A stretch of 64,000 nt of DNA from Longimicrobium sp. (GCA_036387335.1 DASVTZ010000214.1:1-64000); one strand, 5' to 3'. Counted from the stretch's first letter, positions 51,223 to 60,086 are shown. A program made the numbers and translations. The notes: generated by a model not told the origin, from the sequence alone.

Positions 51223-51969
51223 TCACGGCAAACCCCACCCCCTGCGCAACCGCCGGTACTCGGCCTCCGGAAGCTGCACCAGCACCGGCCGCTTCCGCGG
51301 ATCCAGCCAGCGGAGGATGCGGCGGACGTCCTCTTCTGCGAAGGCGGTGCAGCCGACGGTGGGGGCGCCGGGGCGCGAGCGGATGTGGATGAAGATGCAC
51401 GAGCCCCGCCCCGCCACCGCCGGCCCCGTGTTGTGATCCACCCACACGCCCCAGCGGTACAGCCCGTCCGTACGCCGCATCTCCTCGTGGCTCGTCCAGT
51501 CCGGCGTGACGGTGTCGCGGTCCACGCGCTGGTTGTAGAAGCGGGAGGCGGAGTCGTCCACGCACTCGATGCTCGGGTCGCTGGCGTGGTAGGGGAGGCG
51601 GACCCAGCGCGCCGAATCCGCCGGGGCGTACCCGAAGGCGGAGCTCAGCCGGAATACCCCCGCCGGCGCTTTCCCATCCCCCTCGCGCTTCACGGGCCCG
51701 GCGCCCTGGTCCGCAGGGGCGTGCAGCCCCGTGCCCCATCCCAGCCCCGCGCGTCCAACCGACGCGCTCATCGCCGCCCCCACCTGCGCCCATGGCGAGG
51801 TCGGAGTGCGCCGCGCGAAGAGCCGCACGCGTGCCGTCGTCGCATCCCACCCTTCGGTCGTGGAGACGACCGCCTGCAGCGGCGGCTCGGAGCCCTGCGC
51901 GTGCACTGTGGCCGCGGGGAGCGCCGCGGCGGCGAGCACGGCGGCGAGGCGGATGCGGATCGAGAGCAT
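51223..51969 (-). CDS. Secreted L,D-transpeptidase (YkuD/YafK-like)
   Basis: 248 residues with a signal peptide (LAAVLAAAALPAATVHA). The catalytic region reads GSCIFIHIRSRPGAPTVGCTAFAEEDVRRIL, with the HIRSRPG histidine and the TVGCTA cysteine in the usual spacing. Upstream motifs (GDGKAPAGVFRLSSAFGY) match L,D-transpeptidases that cross-link peptidoglycan or attach lipoproteins. Confidence 0.88.
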   Translation of the reverse strand: MLSIRIRLAAVLAAAALPAATVHAQGSEPPLQAVVSTTEGWDATTARVRLFARRTPTSPWAQVGAAMSASVGRAGLGWGTGLHAPADQGAGPVKREGDGKAPAGVFRLSSAFGYAPADSARWVRLPYHASDPSIECVDDSASRFYNQRVDRDTVTPDWTSHEEMRRTDGLYRWGVWVDHNTGPAVAGRGSCIFIHIRSRPGAPTVGCTAFAEEDVRRILRWLDPRKRPVLVQLPEAEYRRLRRGWGLP

Positions 51970-52057
51970 ACGGTGCCTGTGGTTCAGGGGAGCGGGGGAC
52001 GCTGGATGTTACCCCGGCCGAGCCTGCGCGGGCAACCCGGGAGAGTACGCCATCTGT

Positions 52058-52085
52058 TTGCAAAACCGCACACCGTGGCTATCTT
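52058..52085 (+). promoter_or_regulatory. Sigma70-type promoter for the TonB-C protein
   Basis: TTGCAA (52058-52063), 16-base spacer, TATCTT (52080-52085), 41 bases before the ATG at 52127. Confidence 0.55.
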
Positions 52086-52126
52086 CCCGACATTCTTCCG
52101 CAGCCAACCGCCGCCCCAGTGCCTTC

Positions 52127-52849
52127 ATGACTATCCGCCTTCCCCGCCCCGCCGTCCTGGCCGCCGCCCTCCTCGCGCTCACCTCCGCCGCCGCCAGCGC
52201 ACAGGCGCCCATCGCCACCCGCGTGCCCGGGCAGCGCTGCGAGACCGTGCCGGACAGCGTGCGCGGCCCCACGCCCGGGCAGCTCAACGAAAGCCGGCAG
52301 CTCCGCGCGCAGCTGGTGGAGATCGGGCGGCGCAACGGCGTCACCGAGCCGCAGGGGCTGCTCCTGGTGGACGTGGACAGCACGCGCAAAGGAGTGCTCC
52401 TCTTCATGCACTCCAACTACCCGGAGCCGGGGGTGGCGCAGGTCACCGCGGCGGTCGACAAGTACATGGAGTCGCTCCCGCGCGGGCGCGGGTACCAGGC
52501 GCTGATCCGCGTCGATGGCGAGTACCCCGCGATCCTTCCCGGGCGCCAGCACTGCCGCCCGGTGCTGCTGAACGAGCAGGATCGCATCGACATGATCGGG
52601 CAGGCGGTGCTGAACCACCCCGAGCGCGGCAAGCTCCCGGCGCCGGTCACGCGCCAGGCGGTGGTCCTCCTCGTCGCGAACCGCGAGGGCGGCGTGTCGC
52701 TGGCGGTGGTCGCGCGCTCCTCGGGCGACGAGTACCTGGATCGCGCGGCCGAGGAGATCGGGCGCAGGCTGCAGTTCGCGCCGGCGACGCTGGACGGCGT
52801 TCCCTTCGATGCGCGCTTCCGCTTCCCGGTGGGCTTCCATATCCAGTAG
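52127..52849 (+). CDS. Secreted protein with TonB C-terminal-like domain
   Basis: 240 residues; signal peptide AVLAAALLALTSAAASAQA. The end (GGVSLAVVARSSGDEYLDRAAEEIGRRLQFAPATLDGVPFDARFRFPVGFHI) matches the TonB C-terminal fold. The first half is uncharacterised (LLLVDVDSTRKGVLLFMHSN), and there is no TM anchor or proline-rich span. So it is probably not an energy transducer but a soluble protein with a TonB-C-like module. Confidence 0.75.
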   Translation: MTIRLPRPAVLAAALLALTSAAASAQAPIATRVPGQRCETVPDSVRGPTPGQLNESRQLRAQLVEIGRRNGVTEPQGLLLVDVDSTRKGVLLFMHSNYPEPGVAQVTAAVDKYMESLPRGRGYQALIRVDGEYPAILPGRQHCRPVLLNEQDRIDMIGQAVLNHPERGKLPAPVTRQAVVLLVANREGGVSLAVVARSSGDEYLDRAAEEIGRRLQFAPATLDGVPFDARFRFPVGFHIQ

Positions 52850-52921
52850 CGCGCTGGCGCGGGTCCGGCCGGGGGAGTAGCTTTCCGCGCTTCCCGCACA
52901 CCGCACCCGCTCGTACGCACG

Positions 52922-53548
52922 ATGGAACTGCTGCCGCTGCTGACCGCCGTAAGCCTGGGCTTCCTGCACGCGCTGGAGCCCGACCACATGGCCGCGGTCA
53001 CCACCTTCGTCTCCCGCCGCCCGCGACCGCGCGAGGCGGTGGGCTTCGGGCTGCGCTGGGGTCTGGGCCACTCCGCGGCGATCCTGGTGGCGGGCTCCGC
53101 GCTGATCGCGCTGGGCATCCGCGTGCCGCAGGGCGTGGTCAATGGCCTCGAGTTCGGCGTTGGGACGATGCTCCTCGCGCTCGGCGTCTGGCTCCTGTGG
53201 AGCGTCGCCCACGGCGAGGCGCACGCGCTGGCCGAGGGCGAAGACGATCCGCATCCGCACCGCCACGGAAGCCTGTGGGTGGGGATGGCGCACGGCCTGG
53301 CAGGCACCGCACCGCTCGTGGCGCTGATCACCGTCACCGTCAGCAGCTCGCCCTGGGTGGCGGGGATGCACCTCTTCTTCTTCGGCGTGGGGACCACGGC
53401 GGGGATGGGGCTGTACGCCGCGGTGGCCGGCGCCGTCTTCCATCGCGCGCGCCACCGCATCCCCGCACTGGGCGGCACGCTGCGCACCCTCACCGCGCTC
53501 GGAAGCGCCGTGCTGGGAATTTTCTGGATGGCCAACGCGATCGGATGA
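52922..53548 (+). CDS. Nickel/cobalt transporter-like (NiCoT/UreH-like) membrane protein
   Basis: 208 residues, six predicted TM segments. First helix carries the HX4DH metal motif (HALEPDH). A cytoplasmic histidine-rich loop (EDDPHPHRHG) lies between helices 3 and 4, and HGLAGTAPLVALI follows. These features point to nickel or cobalt transport, either import for metalloenzymes or export. 72 bases after the TonB-C gene; the CDGSH gene follows. Confidence 0.85.
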   Translation: MELLPLLTAVSLGFLHALEPDHMAAVTTFVSRRPRPREAVGFGLRWGLGHSAAILVAGSALIALGIRVPQGVVNGLEFGVGTMLLALGVWLLWSVAHGEAHALAEGEDDPHPHRHGSLWVGMAHGLAGTAPLVALITVTVSSSPWVAGMHLFFFGVGTTAGMGLYAAVAGAVFHRARHRIPALGGTLRTLTALGSAVLGIFWMANAIG

Positions 53549-53605
53549 GGAACAGGGGACGTTGATCCCTGATCCCTAAATCCTATTCCCTACTTGGAGC
53601 ACATG

Positions 53606-53872
53606 ATGACGGACGGCAGCGAAGCGGCGAACAACGAGGCGGCGGTCACGATCCTGGCCCGGCACAACGGGCCGTTCGTGGTGGAAGGTCCCTTTCGCTT
53701 GATCGATGCGGATGGCAACGAGTTCCCGGTGGTGGCGGGCAAAAAGGTATCGCTCTGCCGCTGCGGCGCCTCCACACGCAAGCCGTTCTGCGACGGCACG
53801 CACAGCAATATCGGCTTCGACGCCGCGGAACGCGCCGTGCGCGAGCTGGAGGAAGGAAAGGAGCAGGGTTGA
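53606..53872 (+). CDS. CDGSH iron-sulfur domain protein
   Basis: 88 residues from ATG 53606, with GGAG 6 bases upstream; TTG 53594 and ATG 53603 are alternatives. The 2Fe-2S motif CRCGASTRKPFCDGTH is complete (C-x-C ... C-D-G-x-H, the mitoNEET type). Residues before it (RHNGPFVVEGPFRLID) are the usual beta-strand region. It may transfer electrons or clusters. The rhodanese gene starts 48 bases downstream, suggesting linked sulfur metabolism. Confidence 0.92.
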   Translation: MTDGSEAANNEAAVTILARHNGPFVVEGPFRLIDADGNEFPVVAGKKVSLCRCGASTRKPFCDGTHSNIGFDAAERAVRELEEGKEQG

Positions 53873-53920
53873 TGCGGCCCTGATCCGCATCTCCCGATTT
53901 GCCCGTACAACCGAGGAACC

Positions 53921-54793
53921 ATGCCCGACTCCACCCCGATCGACCAACGCGGCTACGCGCACCCCGACGCGCTCGTCTCCACCGAGTGGGTGGCCGCGCA
54001 CCTGGATGACCCCTCCGTGCGCCTCGTGGAGTCCGACGAGGACGTGCTGCTCTACGAGGTCGGCCACATTCCGGGCGCCGTCAAGATCGACTGGCACACC
54101 GACCTCCAGCACCCGCTGAACCGCGACTACCTGGACGAGGAAAGCTTCGCCCGCCTGATGCGCGAGCGCGGCATCTCGCCGGAGACGACGGTGATCTTCT
54201 ACGGCGACAAGAACAACTGGTGGGCCACCTACGCCCTCTGGGTCTTTCGCCTCTTCGGCCACGACCGCGTCAAGGTGATGGACGGCGGCCGCAAGAAGTG
54301 GGAGGACGAGGGCCGCCCCATGACCACCGACGCGCCGCCGTATCCCCCGTCCGAGTACCCCCTGCCGAAGCGCGACGACGAGCGCATCCGCGCCTTTCGC
54401 GAGGACGTGCTCCAGCACATCGGGCAGCGCGGCCAGCTCGTGGACGTCCGCTCGCCCGAGGAGTTCAGCGGCGAGAAGCTGCACATGCCGGACTACCCGC
54501 AGGAAGGAGCCATGCGCGGCGGCCACATTCCGGGCGCGAAGAGCATGCCCTGGGCGCGCGCCGTGAACCCCGACACGGGCGAGTTCCGCTCCGCCGGCGA
54601 GCTGCGCGCGCTCTACCAGGAGCAGCTCGGCCTCGACCCCGCCCAGCCGACCATCGCGTACTGCCGCATCGGCGAGCGCTCGTCGCACACCTGGTTCGCC
54701 CTCACGTACCTGCTCGGCTTCCCCAACGTCCGCAACTACGACGGCTCGTGGACGGAGTGGGGCAACTCGGTGCGCCTTCCCATCGAGAAGTAA
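53921..54793 (+). CDS. Thiosulfate/3-mercaptopyruvate sulfurtransferase (two rhodanese domains)
   Basis: 290 residues. N-terminal inactive rhodanese domain ([26 protein letters not shown]; the loop has no Cys), and a C-terminal active domain: [25 protein letters not shown] and the catalytic loop [16 protein letters not shown] (Cys nucleophile). It transfers sulfane sulfur to cyanide or thiols. Next to the CDGSH gene. Hairpin terminator follows. Confidence 0.92.
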   Translation: MPDSTPIDQRGYAHPDALVSTEWVAAHLDDPSVRLVESDEDVLLYEVGHIPGAVKIDWHTDLQHPLNRDYLDEESFARLMRERGISPETTVIFYGDKNNWWATYALWVFRLFGHDRVKVMDGGRKKWEDEGRPMTTDAPPYPPSEYPLPKRDDERIRAFREDVLQHIGQRGQLVDVRSPEEFSGEKLHMPDYPQEGAMRGGHIPGAKSMPWARAVNPDTGEFRSAGELRALYQEQLGLDPAQPTIAYCRIGERSSHTWFALTYLLGFPNVRNYDGSWTEWGNSVRLPIEK

Positions 54794-54814
54794 GCGGCGG
54801 ACACGAACTCTCGA

Positions 54815-54843
54815 AGGGCCGGTACGAGACATGTACCGGCCCT
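54815..54843 (+). terminator. Rho-independent terminator of the sulfurtransferase gene
   Basis: Perfect 11-bp arms AGGGCCGGTAC / GTACCGGCCCT, 7-base loop, followed by GGATTGTTT. Confidence 0.75.
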
Positions 54844-54881
54844 GGATTGTTTCATCGCGTCGTCCAGAATGAGCCTTTCTC

Positions 54882-55017
54882 TTGACACAATCCCCGGGGG
54901 ATGAAATCATTCCTGACGTACCGCTTGATCCCTACCCGCCTGACCTGCTCTCCAGAAAACCTCCTTGTGTCGCATAAGCGACCCACACCGCTTTTCGGCG
55001 GCGTGGCGCTTTTTTTC
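54882..55017 (+). ncRNA. Candidate small RNA or attenuated leader
   Basis: Promoter-like TTGACA (54882-54887), 17-base spacer, AATCAT (54905-54910). About 70 bases on, a hairpin GTCGC-ATAA-GCGAC (54970-54983) abuts a second hairpin CCACACCGC / GCGGCGTGG (54983-54991, 54998-55006) that runs into a seven-T tract at about 55010. The predicted transcript of about 100 nt ends before the DUF4344 gene, so it is either a short RNA or a leader with conditional read-through. Confidence 0.4.
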
Positions 55018-55074
55018 TGGTGCGCTCCCGCTCGCAACTCGTTCTATCCCACGCCTTCGCAGAGTCAAACGCCC

Positions 55075-56256
55075 ATGAACGCACGCAGTCGTACGAGCAT
55101 CCTGATCTTCTTAACCGCCGTGCTTGCTGGAGCGGCACCGTCCTCTGCCGTAGGCCAGCGGGGCTTCACCGTAGCCATCCGCCCGCCGGTCCAGAATCCC
55201 CAGAAACACACACGTTACCAGCAGTGGCTGCAGCAGAGCCAAATGCTTCAGCAACTCGCACGGAGCGTCAATCAAGGCTTCAACATTCCGCAGCAGGCTT
55301 ATATCACGGGCGCAGAGTGCGGACAGGAGAACGCCTTCTGGCAACCCGAACAGCGCGTTGTCGTGATCTGCTATGAAATGATCGACGCGATATTCAAGGA
55401 ATTCCAAAACGACGGGCTCACGCCGGAGCAGTTCGGGACTGCAGTCGCGTCTAGCACGATCTTCATCGTCATGCACGAGGTCGGGCATGCGCTGGTCGAT
55501 CTGCTAGACTTGCCGGTGACGGGCAGAGAGGAGGATGTGGTCGACCAGTTCGCCACCATCGCGCTGGCGCAGGACAGCCCTGAGCTCGCGCTCTGGGCAG
55601 CCGTGTTCTGGCGTACGAAGAACGATCTCGGAGACATAGGCGTATTTCGAGCCGACCCGACACCGTTCGACGATGAGCACAGCTTCGATATGCAGCGCTT
55701 CTACAACGTGCTCTGCTGGACTTACGGCAAGGACCCGCAGAACCGTGGTCAGATCCTTTCAGAGCTACCGCAGGGACGTGCCGCACGTTGCCCCGGCGAG
55801 TACCAGCGGATGGCCAGCTCGTGGGACCGCATCCTGGCTCCTCATCAACGTGGCGCCACCACCCTTCCGCCTCCTCCCCGTGCGCCGAGGGTCGCGAACG
55901 TGGGTGGCACATGGGACATCGTGGAGCAGATCGGATCGCTCACGTCGGATTTCTACTGCGAAAGCCGCATCCAGATGAACGTCCAGCAGTTGACGCAGGT
56001 GTTCACCGCGCCATACCGACAGACTGGGCGGTGCACCATCAACGGACAGCAGATCGATAATCCGGGAAACGGCGAAATCGAGCGTGGCACTGTGGACGCC
56101 AACGGAATGCGCTTCCAGATGGAGACCTGCAATTACGCAGGGGTTCTCCAGGCCGGGAGCCCTAATGTAATCGTCGGGAATCTTGCCTGCGCAGTCAATC
56201 AGGAAGACGGCACGACACGGACTGTGAATGGAGTCTGGCGCGCAACTAGACGATAA
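55075..56256 (+). CDS. DUF4344 putative metallopeptidase with C-terminal four-Cys domain
   Basis: 393 residues from ATG 55075; signal peptide SILIFLTAVLAGAAPSSAVG. The DUF4344 region has the zinc motif HExxH: FIVMHEVGHALVDLLDLPVTGREEDVVDQFATIALAQ, with conserved EEDVVDQFA. From about 280, GTWDIVEQIG... begins a C-terminal domain shared with the beta-propeller protein at 13.4-15.6 kb. It keeps the WD, QTGRCTINGQQIDN, GTV and WRATRR motifs and cysteines. By eye, base composition is less GC-rich than in neighbours, so recent transfer is possible. Substrate unknown. Confidence 0.85.
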   Translation: MNARSRTSILIFLTAVLAGAAPSSAVGQRGFTVAIRPPVQNPQKHTRYQQWLQQSQMLQQLARSVNQGFNIPQQAYITGAECGQENAFWQPEQRVVVICYEMIDAIFKEFQNDGLTPEQFGTAVASSTIFIVMHEVGHALVDLLDLPVTGREEDVVDQFATIALAQDSPELALWAAVFWRTKNDLGDIGVFRADPTPFDDEHSFDMQRFYNVLCWTYGKDPQNRGQILSELPQGRAARCPGEYQRMASSWDRILAPHQRGATTLPPPPRAPRVANVGGTWDIVEQIGSLTSDFYCESRIQMNVQQLTQVFTAPYRQTGRCTINGQQIDNPGNGEIERGTVDANGMRFQMETCNYAGVLQAGSPNVIVGNLACAVNQEDGTTRTVNGVWRATRR

Positions 56257-56288
56257 TCTGGTACGCCCGCCACACATGCGGGATGAAC

Positions 56289-56329
56289 AACGAAGAGGCA
56301 CGGTGGGGATGGCGCTCCCCGTGCCTCTT
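56289..56329 (+). terminator. Terminator hairpin after the DUF4344 gene
   Basis: AAGAGGCACGG-TGGGGA ... TCCCCGTGCCTCTT; the stem has one small bulge. Downstream (56340-56440) is a degraded member of the CACAGAG/CTCTGTG repeat family. Confidence 0.65.
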
Positions 56330-56491
56330 CATGAACGGCTAACGGAGCCACCGAGAGACCCCAAAGGTTTTCTCTGTGGCTTTCCGTTTGTTCTGTGTTC
56401 TTTGTGTGAGGCCGTTTTGCTTGAGCTTGGACGATACGGAAGCTACCGTGCGACGATCGCCGATTGCGGTTTCCTATATCCGGGCTCCCCC

Positions 56492-57925
56492 ATGCGCCGC
56501 ACGACGCTCTTCGCCCTGCTCGCCTGCGCGGTTGGATGGCACCCGCTCAGCGCCCAGCTCGCGCTCACGCACGCGAACGTGGTGGACGTGGAGCGCGGGG
56601 TGGTGCTCGCGGACCGCACGGTGCTGATCTCGGGGAACCGCATCGTGGCGGTAGGCACCGGCGTGCGCGTGCCGGGCGGCGCGCGGGTGCGGGACGCGCG
56701 GGGGAAGTACGTGATCCCGGGATTGTGGGACATGCACGTGCACACCTCGCGCGAGGGGCGGGCGCGCCACTTCTGGCCGCTCTTCCTGGCGAACGGCGTC
56801 ACGGGCGTGCGCGAGATGGGGAGCTACCTCGACACGCTCCAGTACTGGCGTGCGGAGGCTCGGCGGCCGGGGAGCGGAGCGCCGCGCATCATCTGGTCCA
56901 GCCCCATGCTCGACGGCGTGCCGACCTCGTGGGTGCACGGCTACGGCGTTCCCGATGCGGCGCGGGCGCGCGTCGTCGTGGACACGATGCAGCGGCTCGG
57001 CTTCGACTTCCTCAAGGTCTACGACCGCCTCACGCGCGACGCGTACTTCGCCATCGCGGCGCAGGCGAAGCGGCGCGGGATCCCCTTCGCCGGGCACGTG
57101 CCGCGCGCGGTCACCGCCATCGAAGCGAGCGATGCGGGGCAGCGCAGCATCGAGCACGTGCTCGACGCACTGCACCTCGCCTGCACGCCGCGCGGCACCG
57201 AGTTGCTGACGGATTTCACCAGGGCGCGCGAGTCGCTCGGGCCCGCCGCGGACTCCACCCGGGCGGCGCTCCGGCGGCTTCAGTCCGCTGTCGTTCAGGG
57301 GCCGGTGGAGGACGCGTGCCGGCCCCTCTTCGCGCGGATGGTGGCGAACGGCACCTGGATGACGCCCACGCTCACCGTGACGCACGGCCAGGTGCCGCCC
57401 GAAGCGCTCATCGCCGACCCCCGCCTGCGCTTCGTGCCCCCCGCCCTGGCCGCGCGCTGGCGCAGCTCCGCCACCTCCGCCAACCCGGAGGAGGTCCGCC
57501 TGGAGCGCCGCCTGGAGGCGAACGCGTGGAGGCTGGTGGGCCTGGCGCATCGCGCGGGAGTGGGCATCCTCGCCGGCACGGACGCGAGCGATGAGGCGTA
57601 CGTCTTCGCCGGGTCGGGGGTGCACGACGAGCTCGCCCTCTTGGTCGGCGCCGGGCTCTCGCCGCTGGATGCGCTCCGGACCGCCACCCTGAACCCCGCC
57701 CGCTACCTCGGCGCCCTGGACTCGCTCGGCACCGTCGCGCCCGGCAGGCTGGCCGACCTCGTCATCCTGGACGCCAACCCGCTGGCCGACATCCGCAACA
57801 CCACGCGCATACACGCCGTCGTCGCGAACGGCCGCCTGATCGCCGCAGCCGAGCGCGCCCGCCTCCTCGCCCGCGCCGCCGCCGAAGCCGCCCGCGCCGG
57901 CACCGCCCCGCCCGCGCGCCGCTGA
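56492..57925 (+). CDS. Secreted amidohydrolase-superfamily protein
   Basis: 477 residues; signal peptide LFALLACAVGWHPLSAQ. Metal-dependent hydrolase motifs: GLWDMHVHTS (HxH), LKVYDRL (possible carbamylated Lys), FAGHVPR, SIEHVLD (His) and AGTDAS (Asp). N- and C-terminal strands (ALTHANVVDVERG; LGTVAPGRLADLVILDANPLADIRNT) form the usual beta-sandwich. It resembles the secreted imidazolonepropionase/prolidase-like group. Substrate unknown. Confidence 0.88.
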   Translation: MRRTTLFALLACAVGWHPLSAQLALTHANVVDVERGVVLADRTVLISGNRIVAVGTGVRVPGGARVRDARGKYVIPGLWDMHVHTSREGRARHFWPLFLANGVTGVREMGSYLDTLQYWRAEARRPGSGAPRIIWSSPMLDGVPTSWVHGYGVPDAARARVVVDTMQRLGFDFLKVYDRLTRDAYFAIAAQAKRRGIPFAGHVPRAVTAIEASDAGQRSIEHVLDALHLACTPRGTELLTDFTRARESLGPAADSTRAALRRLQSAVVQGPVEDACRPLFARMVANGTWMTPTLTVTHGQVPPEALIADPRLRFVPPALAARWRSSATSANPEEVRLERRLEANAWRLVGLAHRAGVGILAGTDASDEAYVFAGSGVHDELALLVGAGLSPLDALRTATLNPARYLGALDSLGTVAPGRLADLVILDANPLADIRNTTRIHAVVANGRLIAAAERARLLARAAAEAARAGTAPPARR

Positions 57926-57933
57926 CCCGCTTA

Positions 57934-58102
57934 TCTCACGCAGAGGCGCAGAGACGCAGGGGGAGAACAACAGAGAAAAGCCTCACACAGAGAACACAGA
58001 AGGAACTGAAAGCCACAGAGAAAATCTTTTGCGGTTCTCTCTGTGTTTCTGTGTCTCTGTGTGAGCCATGCAGTTGCGGTTCTCTCCCGCGTCTCTGCGC
58101 GA
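57934..58102. repeat. Palindromic-repeat family copy 3
   Basis: Left arm TCTCACGCAGAGGCGCAGAG... (from 57934) matches copy 1. Inside are CACAGAG/CTCTGTG arms and the core GTGTGAGCCATGCAGTTGC (58060-58078). The right arm (TCTCCCGCGTCTCTGCGC, to about 58100) is cut off where the end of the response-regulator gene begins. Confidence 0.8.
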
Positions 58103-58108
58103 ACGGTA

Positions 58109-58786
58109 TCACCTGCCGCGCACGCGCTCCAGCAGCCACCCGCGGCGACGGCGGCTGACGGGGATCACGATGCCGCTGACCAGGGTAACGTCCGCGGCGC
58201 CGATGCGGCGGATGCGGTCCAGGTGCACCAGCGCGCCGCGGTGCACGCGCACCAGGCGGGTTCCCGCCAGGCGCGCCTCGATGGAGGCGAGCGCCTCGCG
58301 CAGCAGGTAGCTGCGTCCGTGCGCGTGGATGCGCGCGTAGTAGTCGTCCGCCTCGATCCACTCCACTTCGTCCACGCGGATCACTACCTGCCCCCGCGCG
58401 CCGGGAACCAGGAAGTGGTCCGCCGCGGGGAGGCGGCGGCGGGCGCGGCGAAGCGCTTCCTCGAACCGCTCCTCGCGCACCGGCTTCACCAGGTAATCCA
58501 CCGCCTCTACGTCGAAGGCCTCCAGCGCGAACTCGCCGTACGCGGTCAGAAAGACGACGGCGGGCGGCGCGTCCGCGCCCAGTGCGCGCATCACCGCGAA
58601 GCCGTCCAGCTCCGGCATCTGGACGTCCAGGAAGAGGAGATCCGGACGGAGCGCGCGGATGGCCTCCAGCGCGGAGCGTCCGTCGCCGCACTCGCCCACG
58701 ATCTCCACGTCCGTGTGCGGCGCCAGGAGCTGGTGGAGGCCGCGGCGCGCCAGCGGCTCGTCGTCCACCACCAGGGCGCGGATCAC
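58109..58786 (-). CDS. LytTR-family response regulator
   Basis: 225 residues from GTG 58786 (GTGA overlap with the kinase). Receiver domain: RALVVDDEPLARRGL, phosphoacceptor Asp in LLFLDVQMPELDG, VFLTAYGEFALEAF and the KP motif in DYLVKPVRE. C-terminal LytTR DNA-binding domain: VIRVDEVEWIEADDYYARIHAHGRSYLLREALASIEARL. It binds DNA direct repeats when phosphorylated by its partner kinase. Confidence 0.92.
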   Translation of the reverse strand: MIRALVVDDEPLARRGLHQLLAPHTDVEIVGECGDGRSALEAIRALRPDLLFLDVQMPELDGFAVMRALGADAPPAVVFLTAYGEFALEAFDVEAVDYLVKPVREERFEEALRRARRRLPAADHFLVPGARGQVVIRVDEVEWIEADDYYARIHAHGRSYLLREALASIEARLAGTRLVRVHRGALVHLDRIRRIGAADVTLVSGIVIPVSRRRRGWLLERVRGR

Positions 58787-59871
58787 GGCGCCCGCCGCGG
58801 AAGGCGGAGGCGCGCCTCCGTGCCGCCGCCCAGCACGGGCGCCACCTCCAGCGACGCGGCGCCGCGATACAGCTCGCGCAGCCGCGCGGCCGTGTTCCCC
58901 AGCCCGATCCCCGGCTCCATCCGCCCGCCCGGGAGCCCCGCGCCGTCGTCGCGTACCGTCAGCTCGATCATCCCATCCTCCACCCGCGCCGCCAGATCGA
59001 TGGTGCCGCCCGCGGCCAGCGGCGCGAGCCCGTGGCGCAGCGCGTTCTCCACCAGCGGCTGCAGCACGAAGGCGGGGACCGGCGTGTCCATCGCCTCCGG
59101 CGGGAGCCGCTCCACCACGCGCAACCGGTCGCCGAAGCGCACCTTTTCGATCTCCAGGTAGCCGCGCACGAAGGAGAGCTCGCGCTCCAGCGTCACGAAC
59201 TGCCCGGCGTCGTTCTCCAGCACTTCGCGCAGGAGCCCGCCCAGCAGGGTGAGCATGCGGGCCACCTGGCGCGACTCGCCGTCGCGCGCCAGCACCGTGA
59301 TGGCGTTCAGCGTGTTGAAGAGGAAGTGGGGATGGAGCTGCATGCGCAGGGCGCCCAGGCGGGCCTCCGCGAGCTGCGCGCTCAGCTGTCCCGCCTCGTC
59401 CCTGCGCCGCTGCGCCTCCGCGTGGTGCTCGTACGCGTGCGCCACGCCCAGGAGCCCGAAGTAGGTGAGCGTGGTGAGCGGAAGCGACGACACGTACCAG
59501 CGCCAGAACATCCCGCCGGGCGGGTAAGGCATGGGCGTGGGGCTGAACGCGCGCATGGCCGCGGTGGCGACCCCCGCGTACACCGCCGCCACCACCAGCG
59601 AGACGGCGAGGTGCAGCGGCAGCGTCGTGGCGAGCGAAGCGCGCCGCACGGGGAGCCGACGCGCCAGCGCGAAGGCGAGTGGCGTGGCGAACGCGTACAC
59701 GAACCACGCGGGCGACTGCGTGGCCACCGCGCGCCACGCCGCGAACGGGCGCCCGGCCAGGCGCGAAAAGGTGTACGTCTCCAGCGCCGCCAGCAGCGCC
59801 GGCACCGCCCACACCGCCAGCACCAGCGGCCAGCGAAGGCGCACCCGCGCGTGGTCCTCCGGCAGTGCCAT
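58783..59871 (-). CDS. LytS-type sensor histidine kinase
   Basis: 362 residues from ATG 59871 (AGGAG 4 bases upstream). Four predicted TM helices in the first 150 residues, then a coiled coil and the His_kinase domain: LGALRMQLHPHFLFNTLNAITVLA (phosphoacceptor His). ATP lid motifs: FVLQPLVENALRHGL (N box), VRDDGAGLPGG (G1) and GIGLGNTAARLRELY (G2). No large extracellular sensor, so the stimulus probably acts in the membrane. Divergent from the gene at 60087. Confidence 0.92.
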   Translation of the reverse strand: MALPEDHARVRLRWPLVLAVWAVPALLAALETYTFSRLAGRPFAAWRAVATQSPAWFVYAFATPLAFALARRLPVRRASLATTLPLHLAVSLVVAAVYAGVATAAMRAFSPTPMPYPPGGMFWRWYVSSLPLTTLTYFGLLGVAHAYEHHAEAQRRRDEAGQLSAQLAEARLGALRMQLHPHFLFNTLNAITVLARDGESRQVARMLTLLGGLLREVLENDAGQFVTLERELSFVRGYLEIEKVRFGDRLRVVERLPPEAMDTPVPAFVLQPLVENALRHGLAPLAAGGTIDLAARVEDGMIELTVRDDGAGLPGGRMEPGIGLGNTAARLRELYRGAASLEVAPVLGGGTEARLRLPRRAP

Positions 59872-60086
59872 GGAGCTCCTGAGTGCCGAGTGCCAGGTGG
59901 ATTGGGACGGATGCACGTTACCCCGGCGCGCGGTCGCGAGGCAAGGCGCGACGGGCGGCCGCGCGGGCCGTTCGCTGCACGGGCGCGGCCGGTGGCTGCA
60001 ACGACGTTGCGGGGCCCGGATGGGGCCGGTAGCGTGGGGCACGGGAGCCGGTTCCCCGCCTGCCTCACGAACTCCGAAACCAGCCG

